Made by a program: the position numbers and the translations under genes. Below the pieces are notes generated by a model. It made no database searches. It was not told the origin of the DNA and was given only the letters and a program-made list of their open reading frames with translations. A stretch of DNA of 6,895 nt from Nitrososphaera sp. (GTDB taxonomy: Archaea > Thermoproteota > Nitrososphaeria > Nitrososphaerales > Nitrososphaeraceae): assembly GCA_022545875.1 (NCBI GenBank), contig JAKEIF010000083.1, positions 1-6,895 on the forward strand, given 5' to 3'. Within the stretch, counting starts at the first letter, position 1; each line of letters starts with the position of its first letter. Shown here in pieces: positions 1 through 4,648 of the stretch.

Positions 1-914
1 GAGACTACCCCTTCGTCGTCAACCATTATGGTACCAGCGGCATTGCCTGGCATGTCCTGGATTCCGCTGTCCACAAGCGTGACTAGCTCACTCGCTACTC
101 TCTGTCCAATCTTGTCCTTGACAATAGAGCCCGAAAGCACAAAGTCGGCTTCAACCGTATGCCCTATAGCCTCATGGGAAAGCAGGCCGACCATCCCCGG
201 ATCCAGTATTATGGTCGTTTTCTCGCCCTTTGCGTGTTTTGCCTCAAGAAGCTTCTCTGCCCGGTCCGCAGCCTTTGTAGCATAGTCCAGGTGGCTTCTG
301 ACGCCAAAGAGATCCTTCCAGCCGCCGGTTATGCCAATTCCCTCGTGAGCCGTTGCGCTTTCAGATCCTTTCCTCGAAACCGCTACTACGCTGAATTCCG
401 GCTTTGAATCGCAGATCTCAACCTCTGCCCCATCGCTATTTGCTATGATTTTGTGGTCGAGCATTTCCCTATATGTGCATGAAGCAGTCTTGATAATCCT
501 AGAATTCCTGCGGGCAGCCTTTTCTGCCTCCTTTACCACTTTCACCTTTTCTTCTATTGAAACGTCCGATAGCTTGCCATTTGCATTAAGGACGAATTGC
601 CCCTTTGCCATCTTCGATTCCGAAAGCCCCGTTACTCTGTTTTTCTTGGAGCTCGCAAGAATAAGGGCGGCAGACGTGGCGTGTTCTAAAGAGTCCCTTA
701 GTGAGGCTGCGGTCATTTCGCTGGTACTGCTAAATCCCCAACAGCCATCGACAAGCACCCTGATGCCACATCCGGCGTTTTCTACAACTCGCAGCCGCTG
801 GAGCTCACCATTGACAAAGTTGACTTCAGTCATGAAGCGCGACTGATACCGCGCCTCAACATAACTTGCACCCTTTGACGATGAAATTAGTGATAGCAGA
901 CGGTCAATCATCAT
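1..914 (-). CDS. tldD: TldD family zinc metalloprotease (C-terminal part beyond window)
   Basis: TldD/PmbA proteins are intracellular metallopeptidases; the bacterial TldD-TldE pair degrades unfolded peptides and trims modified peptides. Seen: 304 complete codons from ATG at 914, with an alternative ATG at 911. The N-terminal alpha/beta region carries the family pattern 'NGELQRLRVVENAGCGIRV' (about residues 32-50) followed by 'DGCWGF'. The zinc motif HEAIGH sits at residues 247-252, where H247 and H252 would bind zinc and E248 would be the general base. Family members run about 450-480 residues, so roughly the last third, including the expected third zinc ligand (a Cys), lies beyond the left edge. 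The gene lies 62 bases downstream of the cupin gene on the same strand and may be co-transcribed with it. A weak TATA-like CAATATC lies about 30 bases upstream (942-947), so a separate promoter is also possible. A TldE/PmbA partner may follow outside the window. The family call is secure; the native substrate cannot be told. Confidence 0.93.
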   Translation of the reverse strand, partial: MMIDRLLSLISSSKGASYVEARYQSRFMTEVNFVNGELQRLRVVENAGCGIRVLVDGCWGFSSTSEMTAASLRDSLEHATSAALILASSKKNRVTGLSESKMAKGQFVLNANGKLSDVSIEEKVKVVKEAEKAARRNSRIIKTASCTYREMLDHKIIANSDGAEVEICDSKPEFSVVAVSRKGSESATAHEGIGITGGWKDLFGVRSHLDYATKAADRAEKLLEAKHAKGEKTTIILDPGMVGLLSHEAIGHTVEADFVLSGSIVKDKIGQRVASELVTLVDSGIQDMPGNAAGTIMVDDEGVV

Positions 915-976
915 GGATAGCCCCTAGAAGAGTGCACAATGATATTGATGACTGCTGGCTGTAACTTATGCGTTTG

Positions 977-1378
977 TTAGCCAAACCAGACTGTCTTGCC
1001 TGCCCTCTTAATCTGGAGATGTGAGAATTTTTCACCTTTCGATGCGCCGTGCCAGTGCCATTTGTATGCCGGGATACAGACGAAATCGCCTTCTGACATA
1101 TCGTGCTTTTCATCTATTTTGACGATAGCCTGGTCATCTCCGTTCACTATGACGTCGGTTTGTAAAGCTACCGTGCCGTTCCCTTCTGTGGCAATAAGTA
1201 CTTGGTCCACTTCGTGGTAATGTAGTTTTGTCCGCGCTCCATCTAGAAAGGTTACAAGGAACGCCTCAAAATCCTTCGTAAGCGCGTCTGTGATCATCTT
1301 TCTTATCTCGACATTTCCATCGAAATATTTGGACATAGACGAGTCGGGAATTATCTCGCTGGTTCGAAATTTTTCCAT
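977..1378 (-). CDS. Small single-domain cupin protein
   Basis: A 133-residue protein with one conserved beta-barrel (cupin) domain. Motif 1 starts at G47 and gives H53-Y-H55-x3-Q59 up to G66. Motif 2 starts at G97-D98 and gives P103 and H108, with H110 nearby. H53, H55, Q59 (Glu in the classical motif) and H108 are the expected ligands of a divalent metal. There is no signal peptide or membrane segment, so it is cytoplasmic. The fold is clear but cupins range from dioxygenases and isomerases to sugar- or ligand-binding proteins, so the reaction is unknown. The charged, histidine-rich 'KWHWHG' close resembles small metal-binding cupins of unknown role. The start at 1378 is supported by a TATA box centred about 27 bases upstream, which implies a leaderless mRNA. 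It lies upstream of the TldD-like gene on the same strand. Confidence 0.88.
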   Translation of the reverse strand: MEKFRTSEIIPDSSMSKYFDGNVEIRKMITDALTKDFEAFLVTFLDGARTKLHYHEVDQVLIATEGNGTVALQTDVIVNGDDQAIVKIDEKHDMSEGDFVCIPAYKWHWHGASKGEKFSHLQIKRAGKTVWFG

Positions 1379-1401
1379 GCTCTGCTTGAGCGGCTGCGGC
1401 A

Positions 1402-1409
1402 GTTTAAAT
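1402..1409 (-). promoter_or_regulatory. TATA box of the cupin gene
   Basis: On the minus strand the sequence reads ATTTAAAC, a good archaeal TATA element. Its centre is about 27 bases upstream of the ATG at 1378, so transcription should begin at or next to the start codon. This is inferred from spacing; no transcript data are available. Confidence 0.6.
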
Positions 1410-1546
1410 GTCTACGGAATGACTGTTTGCTGCCTGCCCAGTATATCCAGTATTTTTGTAAATATGTGACTTGGCTTTGGATATGCATGATTTTCCTACA
1501 AGTGTCAAGTCCGAGGGCGATTACTCAAAATAATATCTGAAAGGCT

Positions 1547-1554
1547 TTTAAAAC
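1547..1554 (+). promoter_or_regulatory. Probable TATA box for the 1706 gene leader
   Basis: TTTTAAAA is a strong archaeal TATA-like sequence. With the usual spacing transcription would begin near 1577, well upstream of the ATG at 1706. The element is palindromic, so orientation rests only on the position of the downstream gene. A weaker alternative, GAATATC (1650-1656), would start transcription near 1680. Confidence 0.4.
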
Positions 1555-1705
1555 ACGTCAGCCCATGTTATGCGCAGTGGCTACTTTCAACTACCGAACG
1601 TAACTGCAAGCCCAGATTTTGACGAATGAAACATCTGCTTTAACCAATTGAATATCGCGACCTATTGTCGTGCAGCCTACTTGCTACAGCCACGGAGAGT
1701 AAAAA

Positions 1706-1927
1706 ATGGGTATCAAGATAATAAAGGAAAAAACAAGGGAGTACACGTTCATAAAAGAAGGTATGAACTTGGAACATTCAGGCGAGGTGACTCATGCCAG
1801 CAACAAGAATGCCAAGACCCAACGTGAATACGGGCTGCGGGATGACGCAAAGGTTAACAACCTCAAGCACAGATCCAAGATAACAGGCGGACACAACAAG
1901 CAAGGCCACTCGCCCGTTTATGAATAA
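1706..1927 (+). CDS. Small hydrophilic protein of unknown function
   Basis: A 73-residue protein that I do not recognise. It is strongly basic and polar, rich in Lys, Arg, Asn and His. It has no cysteines, no hydrophobic segment long enough to cross a membrane and no signal peptide. A short hydrophobic-charged alternation at the N terminus (residues 1-17) is followed by a tail that looks disordered (residues 25-73) with 'HNKQGHSP' near the end. This could suit a nucleic-acid-associated protein, but that is speculation. Unlike most genes here it is not preceded by a TATA box at leaderless spacing. Instead GGAGAG lies six bases before the ATG, which supports this start and ribosome-binding-site initiation from a longer leader. 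It stands alone, divergent from the cupin gene and about 100 bases before the DipZ-like gene. The reading frame ends cleanly, but that it is a real gene rests on the ribosome site and composition. Confidence 0.6.
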   Translation: MGIKIIKEKTREYTFIKEGMNLEHSGEVTHASNKNAKTQREYGLRDDAKVNNLKHRSKITGGHNKQGHSPVYE

Positions 1928-1963
1928 CTGCTGTGCTCTTGGCCATCCAACCAATCACATACG

Positions 1964-1977
1964 TTTGCTCCTTTTTG
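1964..1977 (+). terminator. Possible oligo-T terminator after the 1706 gene
   Basis: A pyrimidine-rich stretch ending in five T (1972-1976) lies about 45 bases after the stop codon and before the next promoter. Archaeal RNA polymerase can stop at such T tracts without a hairpin. Evidence is composition and position only. Confidence 0.25.
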
Positions 1978-1995
1978 CTGAACTTGATTCGAACG

Positions 1996-2003
1996 ATTAT
2001 ATC
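1996..2003 (+). promoter_or_regulatory. TATA box of the DipZ-like gene
   Basis: ATTATATC is centred about 27 bases before the ATG at 2027, the spacing expected for a leaderless transcript. It supports this ATG as the true start. Confidence 0.55.
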
Positions 2004-2026
2004 CTGTAGGCGCAGTGCCCAACTAG

Positions 2027-3025
2027 ATGGATATTATTCCAGCAAGTCCTGCGGCAGAATTTAGAGACGTCAGCGGCTGGGCCAATTCAGATCCAGTCTC
2101 TATCAAGGGTTTGAAGGGCAGGGTAATTCTATTGGACTGCTGGACGTATACGTGCATTTTCTGCCTACGGACGATTCCAGTGATGAAGCGACTGCAGGCA
2201 AAGTATGGCAAGTACGGACTGCAGGTTATCCAAGCACATTCGTTCGAGTATCACTTTGCGACTGACCATTCAAACATCAAGCGCGCCATCAGCGCCTACG
2301 GTATCGCTGAGCCCGTTGCCTTTGATACAAAAAATAAAGTCTGGGAGGACTATGGCAACATGTATTGGCCAAGACACGTCCTCATTGACCATGACGGCTT
2401 TGTTAGGTACGAGCATGCAGGATATGGCGGCATCTCGGACTTTGAAGATGCAGTTGTCGAGTTGCTTACAGAGGCGGGCCAAAAGCCTATAGAAGGCAGA
2501 GATGAAAATGATCCGCAAGACCCAATCTACGACATGTATGGGATGCATTTTTACGGCATGGCCCCTGAAATCTGCATTGGATACTCTCGATTGAGGCGGT
2601 TTGGCAATAACCAGACCCTAAAACCTGACGCTGCAAGCGTAGTCATGGATCCAGGCTCACACGATACCAACGTAGTGTATCTGCGGGGCAAGTGGATATG
2701 GCAACGCGAAGGGGTAGAGTACGCGCCGGGGGGCAAGGAACACGATCCTGCCGTCATCATGAACTACAACTCTGCGACACGGGTAAATTGTATCATGGGC
2801 TCTGCCGACGGAAAGCCTGCAAAGGCCGAAATTAGACTGGATGGTAGCCACCTGAAAAAGGATCAGCTTGGGCGACATTCACACCTCGAAGGGACGGTTA
2901 GCTTGGTTGATATCCAATGGCCATTTATCTATAACGTCGCAGCCTCAGAAAAGCCCGAGATGCACGAGATCGAGATAATTCCGAGATCCGACAATTTTGT
3001 ATTCTATACATTTGTCTTTGGATAG
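2027..3025 (+). CDS. Stand-alone DipZ-type thioredoxin-like protein
   Basis: A 332-residue protein with two parts. Residues about 10-150 form a thioredoxin/redoxin fold with the motif WTYTCIFC (39-46); C43 and C46 are the expected redox pair. C38 lies just before the motif, and a probable cis-proline occurs in 'YWPRHVLID' (P115). Residues about 178-332 match in pattern the C-terminal module of actinobacterial DipZ: 'APEICIGYSR' near the start, 'LRGKWIWQREGVEY' in the middle and a closing 'YTFVFG'. DipZ proteins carry a CcdA membrane domain that feeds electrons to this part. Here no membrane segment or signal peptide is present, so the protein should be cytoplasmic and reduced by another donor. 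Probable role: thiol-disulfide exchange. It is followed after 33 bases by a peroxiredoxin gene, a plausible partner. The family call is from recalled motif similarity; the true electron source and substrate are unknown. Confidence 0.85.
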   Translation: MDIIPASPAAEFRDVSGWANSDPVSIKGLKGRVILLDCWTYTCIFCLRTIPVMKRLQAKYGKYGLQVIQAHSFEYHFATDHSNIKRAISAYGIAEPVAFDTKNKVWEDYGNMYWPRHVLIDHDGFVRYEHAGYGGISDFEDAVVELLTEAGQKPIEGRDENDPQDPIYDMYGMHFYGMAPEICIGYSRLRRFGNNQTLKPDAASVVMDPGSHDTNVVYLRGKWIWQREGVEYAPGGKEHDPAVIMNYNSATRVNCIMGSADGKPAKAEIRLDGSHLKKDQLGRHSHLEGTVSLVDIQWPFIYNVAASEKPEMHEIEIIPRSDNFVFYTFVFG

Positions 3026-3038
3026 GTTTTTGTATTTT
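3026..3038 (+). promoter_or_regulatory. T-rich spacer: terminator or weak peroxiredoxin promoter
   Basis: Directly after the DipZ-like stop codon lies GTTTTTGTATTTT. Its TTGTATTT part is centred about 26 bases before the ATG at 3059, which is right for a leaderless promoter, but the match to a TATA box is poor. The T runs could equally act as a terminator for the upstream gene. The spacing (33 bases) is also short enough for simple co-transcription. Confidence 0.3.
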
Positions 3039-3058
3039 GATCCTCTATCCAATTTCTG

Positions 3059-3539
3059 ATGTCCGAAAAACTAGATGGGCTCAAGGAAGGCACCATGGCA
3101 CCTGACTTTACAATGACGGATGCATCAGGCAAAACATCGCGCCTGTCTGATCTCCGAGGAAAAAAGTCAGTAGTTGCGTATTTCTACCCAAGGGATTTCA
3201 CTCCTGGCTGTACCACGGAGGCTACAGAGTTCACACGGGATTTTGAGAAATTTAGAGAAGCAGGGATAGAAATAGTCGGCATAAGCCCCGATAGCGAGGA
3301 ATCTCATACAAAGTTTAGGAGCAAGATGGGCATCCCATACCATCTCGTGGCAGACCCGGAAAACGCCGTGTCAAAAAAAATATGGCGTTTATGGCCTGAA
3401 GAACTTTATGGGCAGGGAATACATGGGCGTCACTAGGTCTACGTTTCTGGTCGACAAGTCTGGCAAGATAACCAAGATATTCAGAAGGGTCAAGCCCGCA
3501 GGCCACAGCCAGGAAGTCTTTGAGGCGCTGCGCGGCTAG
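3059..3539 (+). CDS. bcp: Peroxiredoxin, Bcp/PrxQ type, one-cysteine, frameshifted
   Basis: Thiol peroxidase that reduces hydrogen peroxide and organic peroxides in the cytoplasm. Seen: a redoxin fold with 'APDFTMTDASG' (14-24) and the active-site stretch 'YPRDFTPGCTTEATEF' (43-58), where C51 is the peroxidatic cysteine, with P44 and T48 of the PxxxT/SxxC motif. Frame 1 runs to a stop at 3434-3436 and gives a 125-residue product with an aberrant end. After the A run at 3373-3380 the family sequence continues in the +1 frame ('YGVYGLKNFMGREYMGVTRS', then 'TFLVDKSGKI') to the TAG at 3537-3539. Removing one A gives an intact 159-residue protein, close to normal Bcp length. The usual resolving cysteine five residues after C51 is threonine (T56), and no other cysteine occurs in either part, so a one-cysteine mechanism with an external thiol donor is implied. 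The break may be a sequencing error, a true lesion or slippage. Confidence 0.88.
3373..3380 (+). other. A8 homopolymer at the peroxiredoxin frameshift
   Basis: The run TCAAAAAAAATATGG holds eight A residues; seven would keep the conserved frame (Ser-Lys-Lys-Tyr-Gly). To restore the frame from this sequence, one A must be absent, or the ribosome or polymerase must shift by +1 (equivalently -2). The -1 frame stops after seven codons. Homopolymer miscounts are a common sequencing error, which is the simplest explanation; polymerase slippage on A8 is the biological alternative. Confidence 0.75.
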
Positions 3540-3889
3540 TGGCGTCTGTCAAAAGCATAGAAATCTGACATTGGATCTATCCTGCGGTTGTTCATGACAA
3601 GGCCTATCAGAGATCGTATCTCCTCGCAGCATTCGATGAACCGTAGCCCCTTCTCTGTTGTCCGGAATACTTTGTTACCATCGATGTCCTGTGCATGTTC
3701 TAGGAGGTTGTGCGCCAAAAGCGCCGAGAAGTAATTCTCGACCTGCGTGCTGCTAATGTTGGCCTTGTACAGGATGTGAGTTTTTTTGGCGCCAGCGCCC
3801 GTAGCGGATACCAGTATATCATAAACGATATCTACCTTGCTTCTGTGGCGTTCGGCGCGCCCAGTCGGCGGCGAAAAATCGGTATTCAT
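3536..3889 (-). CDS. Archaeal winged-helix DNA-binding protein
   Basis: A 117-residue protein of the archaeal winged helix-turn-helix kind (resembling the HTH_45 family). Residues about 18-29 form helix 1, 35-44 helix 2 ('KKTHILYKANIS'), 46-62 the recognition helix ('STQVENYFSALLAHNLL') and 63-78 the wing. It closes with the family-typical 'RTTEKGLRFIE' (76-86). A short C-terminal helix (to about residue 100) may serve dimerisation. The first 16 residues are polar and probably disordered. No ligand domain is visible, so the signal it senses is unknown. It could control the neighbouring redox genes, but only proximity suggests that. It is convergent with the peroxiredoxin gene and shares the CTAG at 3536-3539 with it as overlapping stop codons. 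Upstream, a weak TATA-like TCTTATTC (3910-3917) is at roughly leaderless spacing from the ATG at 3889. Confidence 0.85.
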   Translation of the reverse strand: MNTDFSPPTGRAERHRSKVDIVYDILVSATGAGAKKTHILYKANISSTQVENYFSALLAHNLLEHAQDIDGNKVFRTTEKGLRFIECCEEIRSLIGLVMNNRRIDPMSDFYAFDRRH

Positions 3890-3957
3890 TATACGTCTGA
3901 GTTTAGGCGAATAAGATTACTTAAGAGAACTACGCAACAAGATTCTGTAAACACTTT

Positions 3958-4377
3958 CTATTTTGAAGCTTCAACGAGCTCGGACAGGTGCTCCAAGATC
4001 TTTATATGATGCTCTTCGTCCACGCTGATACTCTTTAGAATCGCAGCCGTTTCAATGTCTTCAGAAGCGAGTTCGGCGCACTTTAGCAGTATGTCGCGGG
4101 AGTTCTTTTCATCCTCAATTGATTCGGCTATTCCCTTTTTGGTAAAATGGTAGCTGCCAGTAGCCCCTTCAATATCTGCCATTATGCGTGCGATGTACTC
4201 AACGTGGCGCAGCCCGTCGGTCAAAAGAGTGTGGATATAGCTACGAACCAAATTATTTTCCACGTTGGTCAGGACCGACATGTAGTGCATCAATTCCTTT
4301 ACCTCAGCATCATGCTGCTCTCGAAGCATCAAGTAGAGTTTCTGCTTCCTCTCCAGCTGCTGAATGCGGGAATCCAT
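3958..4377 (-). CDS. Ferritin-like four-helix protein, possible di-iron
   Basis: A 139-residue, almost wholly helical protein. From the ATG at 4377, four amphipathic helices can be drawn: about 5-38, 41-70, 80-104 and 107-137. Candidate metal ligands follow the ferritin-like rhythm: E25/E28 in helix 1, D54 and H58 in helix 2 ('DGLRHVEYI'), E88/E90 in helix 3 and the clear E121-x-x-H124 ('DEEHHIKIL') in helix 4. Helix 2 shows D-x3-H instead of the canonical E-x-x-H, so metal binding is less certain than the fold. The family includes rubrerythrins and related oxidative-stress or iron proteins; the exact role is unknown. There is no rubredoxin domain. A longer frame to an ATG at 4449 exists, but a strong TATA box at 4401-4407 lies inside that extension at the leaderless distance from 4377, so the shorter start is chosen. 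It lies 68 bases upstream of the winged-helix gene on the same strand. Confidence 0.75.
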   Translation of the reverse strand: MDSRIQQLERKQKLYLMLREQHDAEVKELMHYMSVLTNVENNLVRSYIHTLLTDGLRHVEYIARIMADIEGATGSYHFTKKGIAESIEDEKNSRDILLKCAELASEDIETAAILKSISVDEEHHIKILEHLSELVEASK

Positions 4378-4400
4378 CCAGAATTCTAGTAAAGTCACGC

Positions 4401-4407
4401 TATAAAA
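4401..4407 (-). promoter_or_regulatory. TATA box of the ferritin-like gene
   Basis: The minus strand reads CTTTTATAG. The TTTTATA core is centred 27 bases upstream of the ATG at 4377. This decides the start of the ferritin-like gene, because the alternative ATG at 4449 lies upstream of the promoter. Confidence 0.65.
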
Positions 4408-4429
4408 GTTCGATCCACGACATTGTAAG

Positions 4430-4436
4430 TTTAAAT
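4430..4436 (+). promoter_or_regulatory. TATA box of the small cysteine-rich gene
   Basis: TTTAAAT on the plus strand predicts transcription starting near 4458-4461, right where the small Cys-rich frame opens (TTG at 4462). It is back to back with the ferritin-like promoter 25 bases away, so the two would form a compact divergent promoter. Confidence 0.5.
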
Positions 4437-4461
4437 TACTTCTGCGCACCCTTGTTGATGC

Positions 4462-4587
4462 TTGTCAACTGCGCACAGCATTTGCGACTGCGTATGTCAC
4501 AAGAAATACGGCGAAAAATCGATATGCGGAAAATGCGTTGACAGGCACAAGGCATCGCCTTACTACAACATCCTGAAAAAGTTTTGA
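4462..4587 (+). CDS. Small cysteine-rich protein, putative zinc binding
   Basis: A 41-codon frame from a TTG start to TGA at 4585-4587. Residues C8, C10, C12, H13, C22, C25 and H29 form a dense pattern, C-x-C-x-C-H then C-x2-C-x3-H, typical of a small zinc-binding module. The flanks are charged and aromatic, as in a real protein ('HKKYGEKSICGKC'). No ATG is available in frame because a TGA lies two codons before the TTG. The TATA box at 4430-4436 is centred about 29 bases before it, which fits a nearly leaderless mRNA. The overlapping ATG at 4458 opens a 27-codon frame rich in Arg and Met with no sensible features, which I regard as a shadow. A small frameshift at the N terminus, joining that ATG to this frame, is an alternative. 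The function is unknown; small zinc proteins of this kind often act as regulators or protein-interaction units. It is divergent from the ferritin-like gene. Confidence 0.5.
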   Translation: MSTAHSICDCVCHKKYGEKSICGKCVDRHKASPYYNILKKF

Positions 4588-4619
4588 TTAGCCTCTATCA
4601 TGGTGAGCGTTCCGTAGTC

Positions 4620-4627
4620 TTAAAATA
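4620..4627 (+). promoter_or_regulatory. TATA box of the beta-propeller gene
   Basis: TTAAAATA is centred about 25-26 bases before the GTG at 4649 but only about 16 bases before the ATG at 4640. Transcription should therefore begin after the ATG, which favours the GTG as the start of translation. Confidence 0.55.
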
Positions 4628-4648
4628 AAATCAGCCCATATGGTAATT

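Larger units (their letters stand above)
1379..1705. other. Intergenic region, 327 bases, between divergent genes
   Basis: No convincing gene is seen here on either strand. The left end carries the cupin promoter (TATA at 1402-1409). A second TATA-like element, TTTTAAAA at 1547-1554, lies about 155 bases before the orphan gene at 1706, which would give that gene a leader of roughly 125-130 bases. Within the presumed leader is a six-pair hairpin with a CTATT loop (1656-1672, one G-U pair). A purine-rich GGAGAG (1694-1699), a possible Shine-Dalgarno site, lies six bases before the ATG. Two tiny ORFs start at 1565 (12 codons) and 1570 (19 codons), but neither has recognisable features. The leader could hold a regulatory or small RNA, but nothing in the sequence proves it. 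Confidence 0.5.

Noticed and set aside
445..846. 133-codon plus-strand open frame
   Set aside because: It is antisense to the TldD-like gene, whose minus-strand frame has clear family motifs; its own translation has no recognisable pattern.
904..1113. 69-codon minus-strand frame overlapping the cupin gene end
   Set aside because: Out of frame with the cupin, whose motifs are intact; no start signal.
1438..1453. Direct repeat CCAGTAT twice, nine bases apart
   Set aside because: Seven bases in an AT-rich intergenic stretch can occur by chance; not placed at a promoter and no third copy was seen.
1570..1629. 19-codon ORF in the leader before 1706
   Set aside because: Too short and featureless; spacing from the TATA-like element is about 20 bases, shorter than for the other promoters here.
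2205..2878. Several open frames of 60-95 codons on both strands within the DipZ-like gene
   Set aside because: They lie entirely inside a well-supported gene and show no motifs or promoters of their own.
4188..4541. 117-codon plus-strand open frame
   Set aside because: It is mostly antisense to the ferritin-like gene and crosses the divergent promoters; composition is that of a shadow frame.
4458..4541. 27-codon ATG frame overlapping the Cys-rich mini-gene
   Set aside because: Its ATG is well placed relative to the TATA box, but the product is Arg/Met-rich without motifs, whereas the overlapping frame has an ordered Cys/His pattern. Kept only as an alternative start for the mini-gene if there is an N-terminal frameshift.
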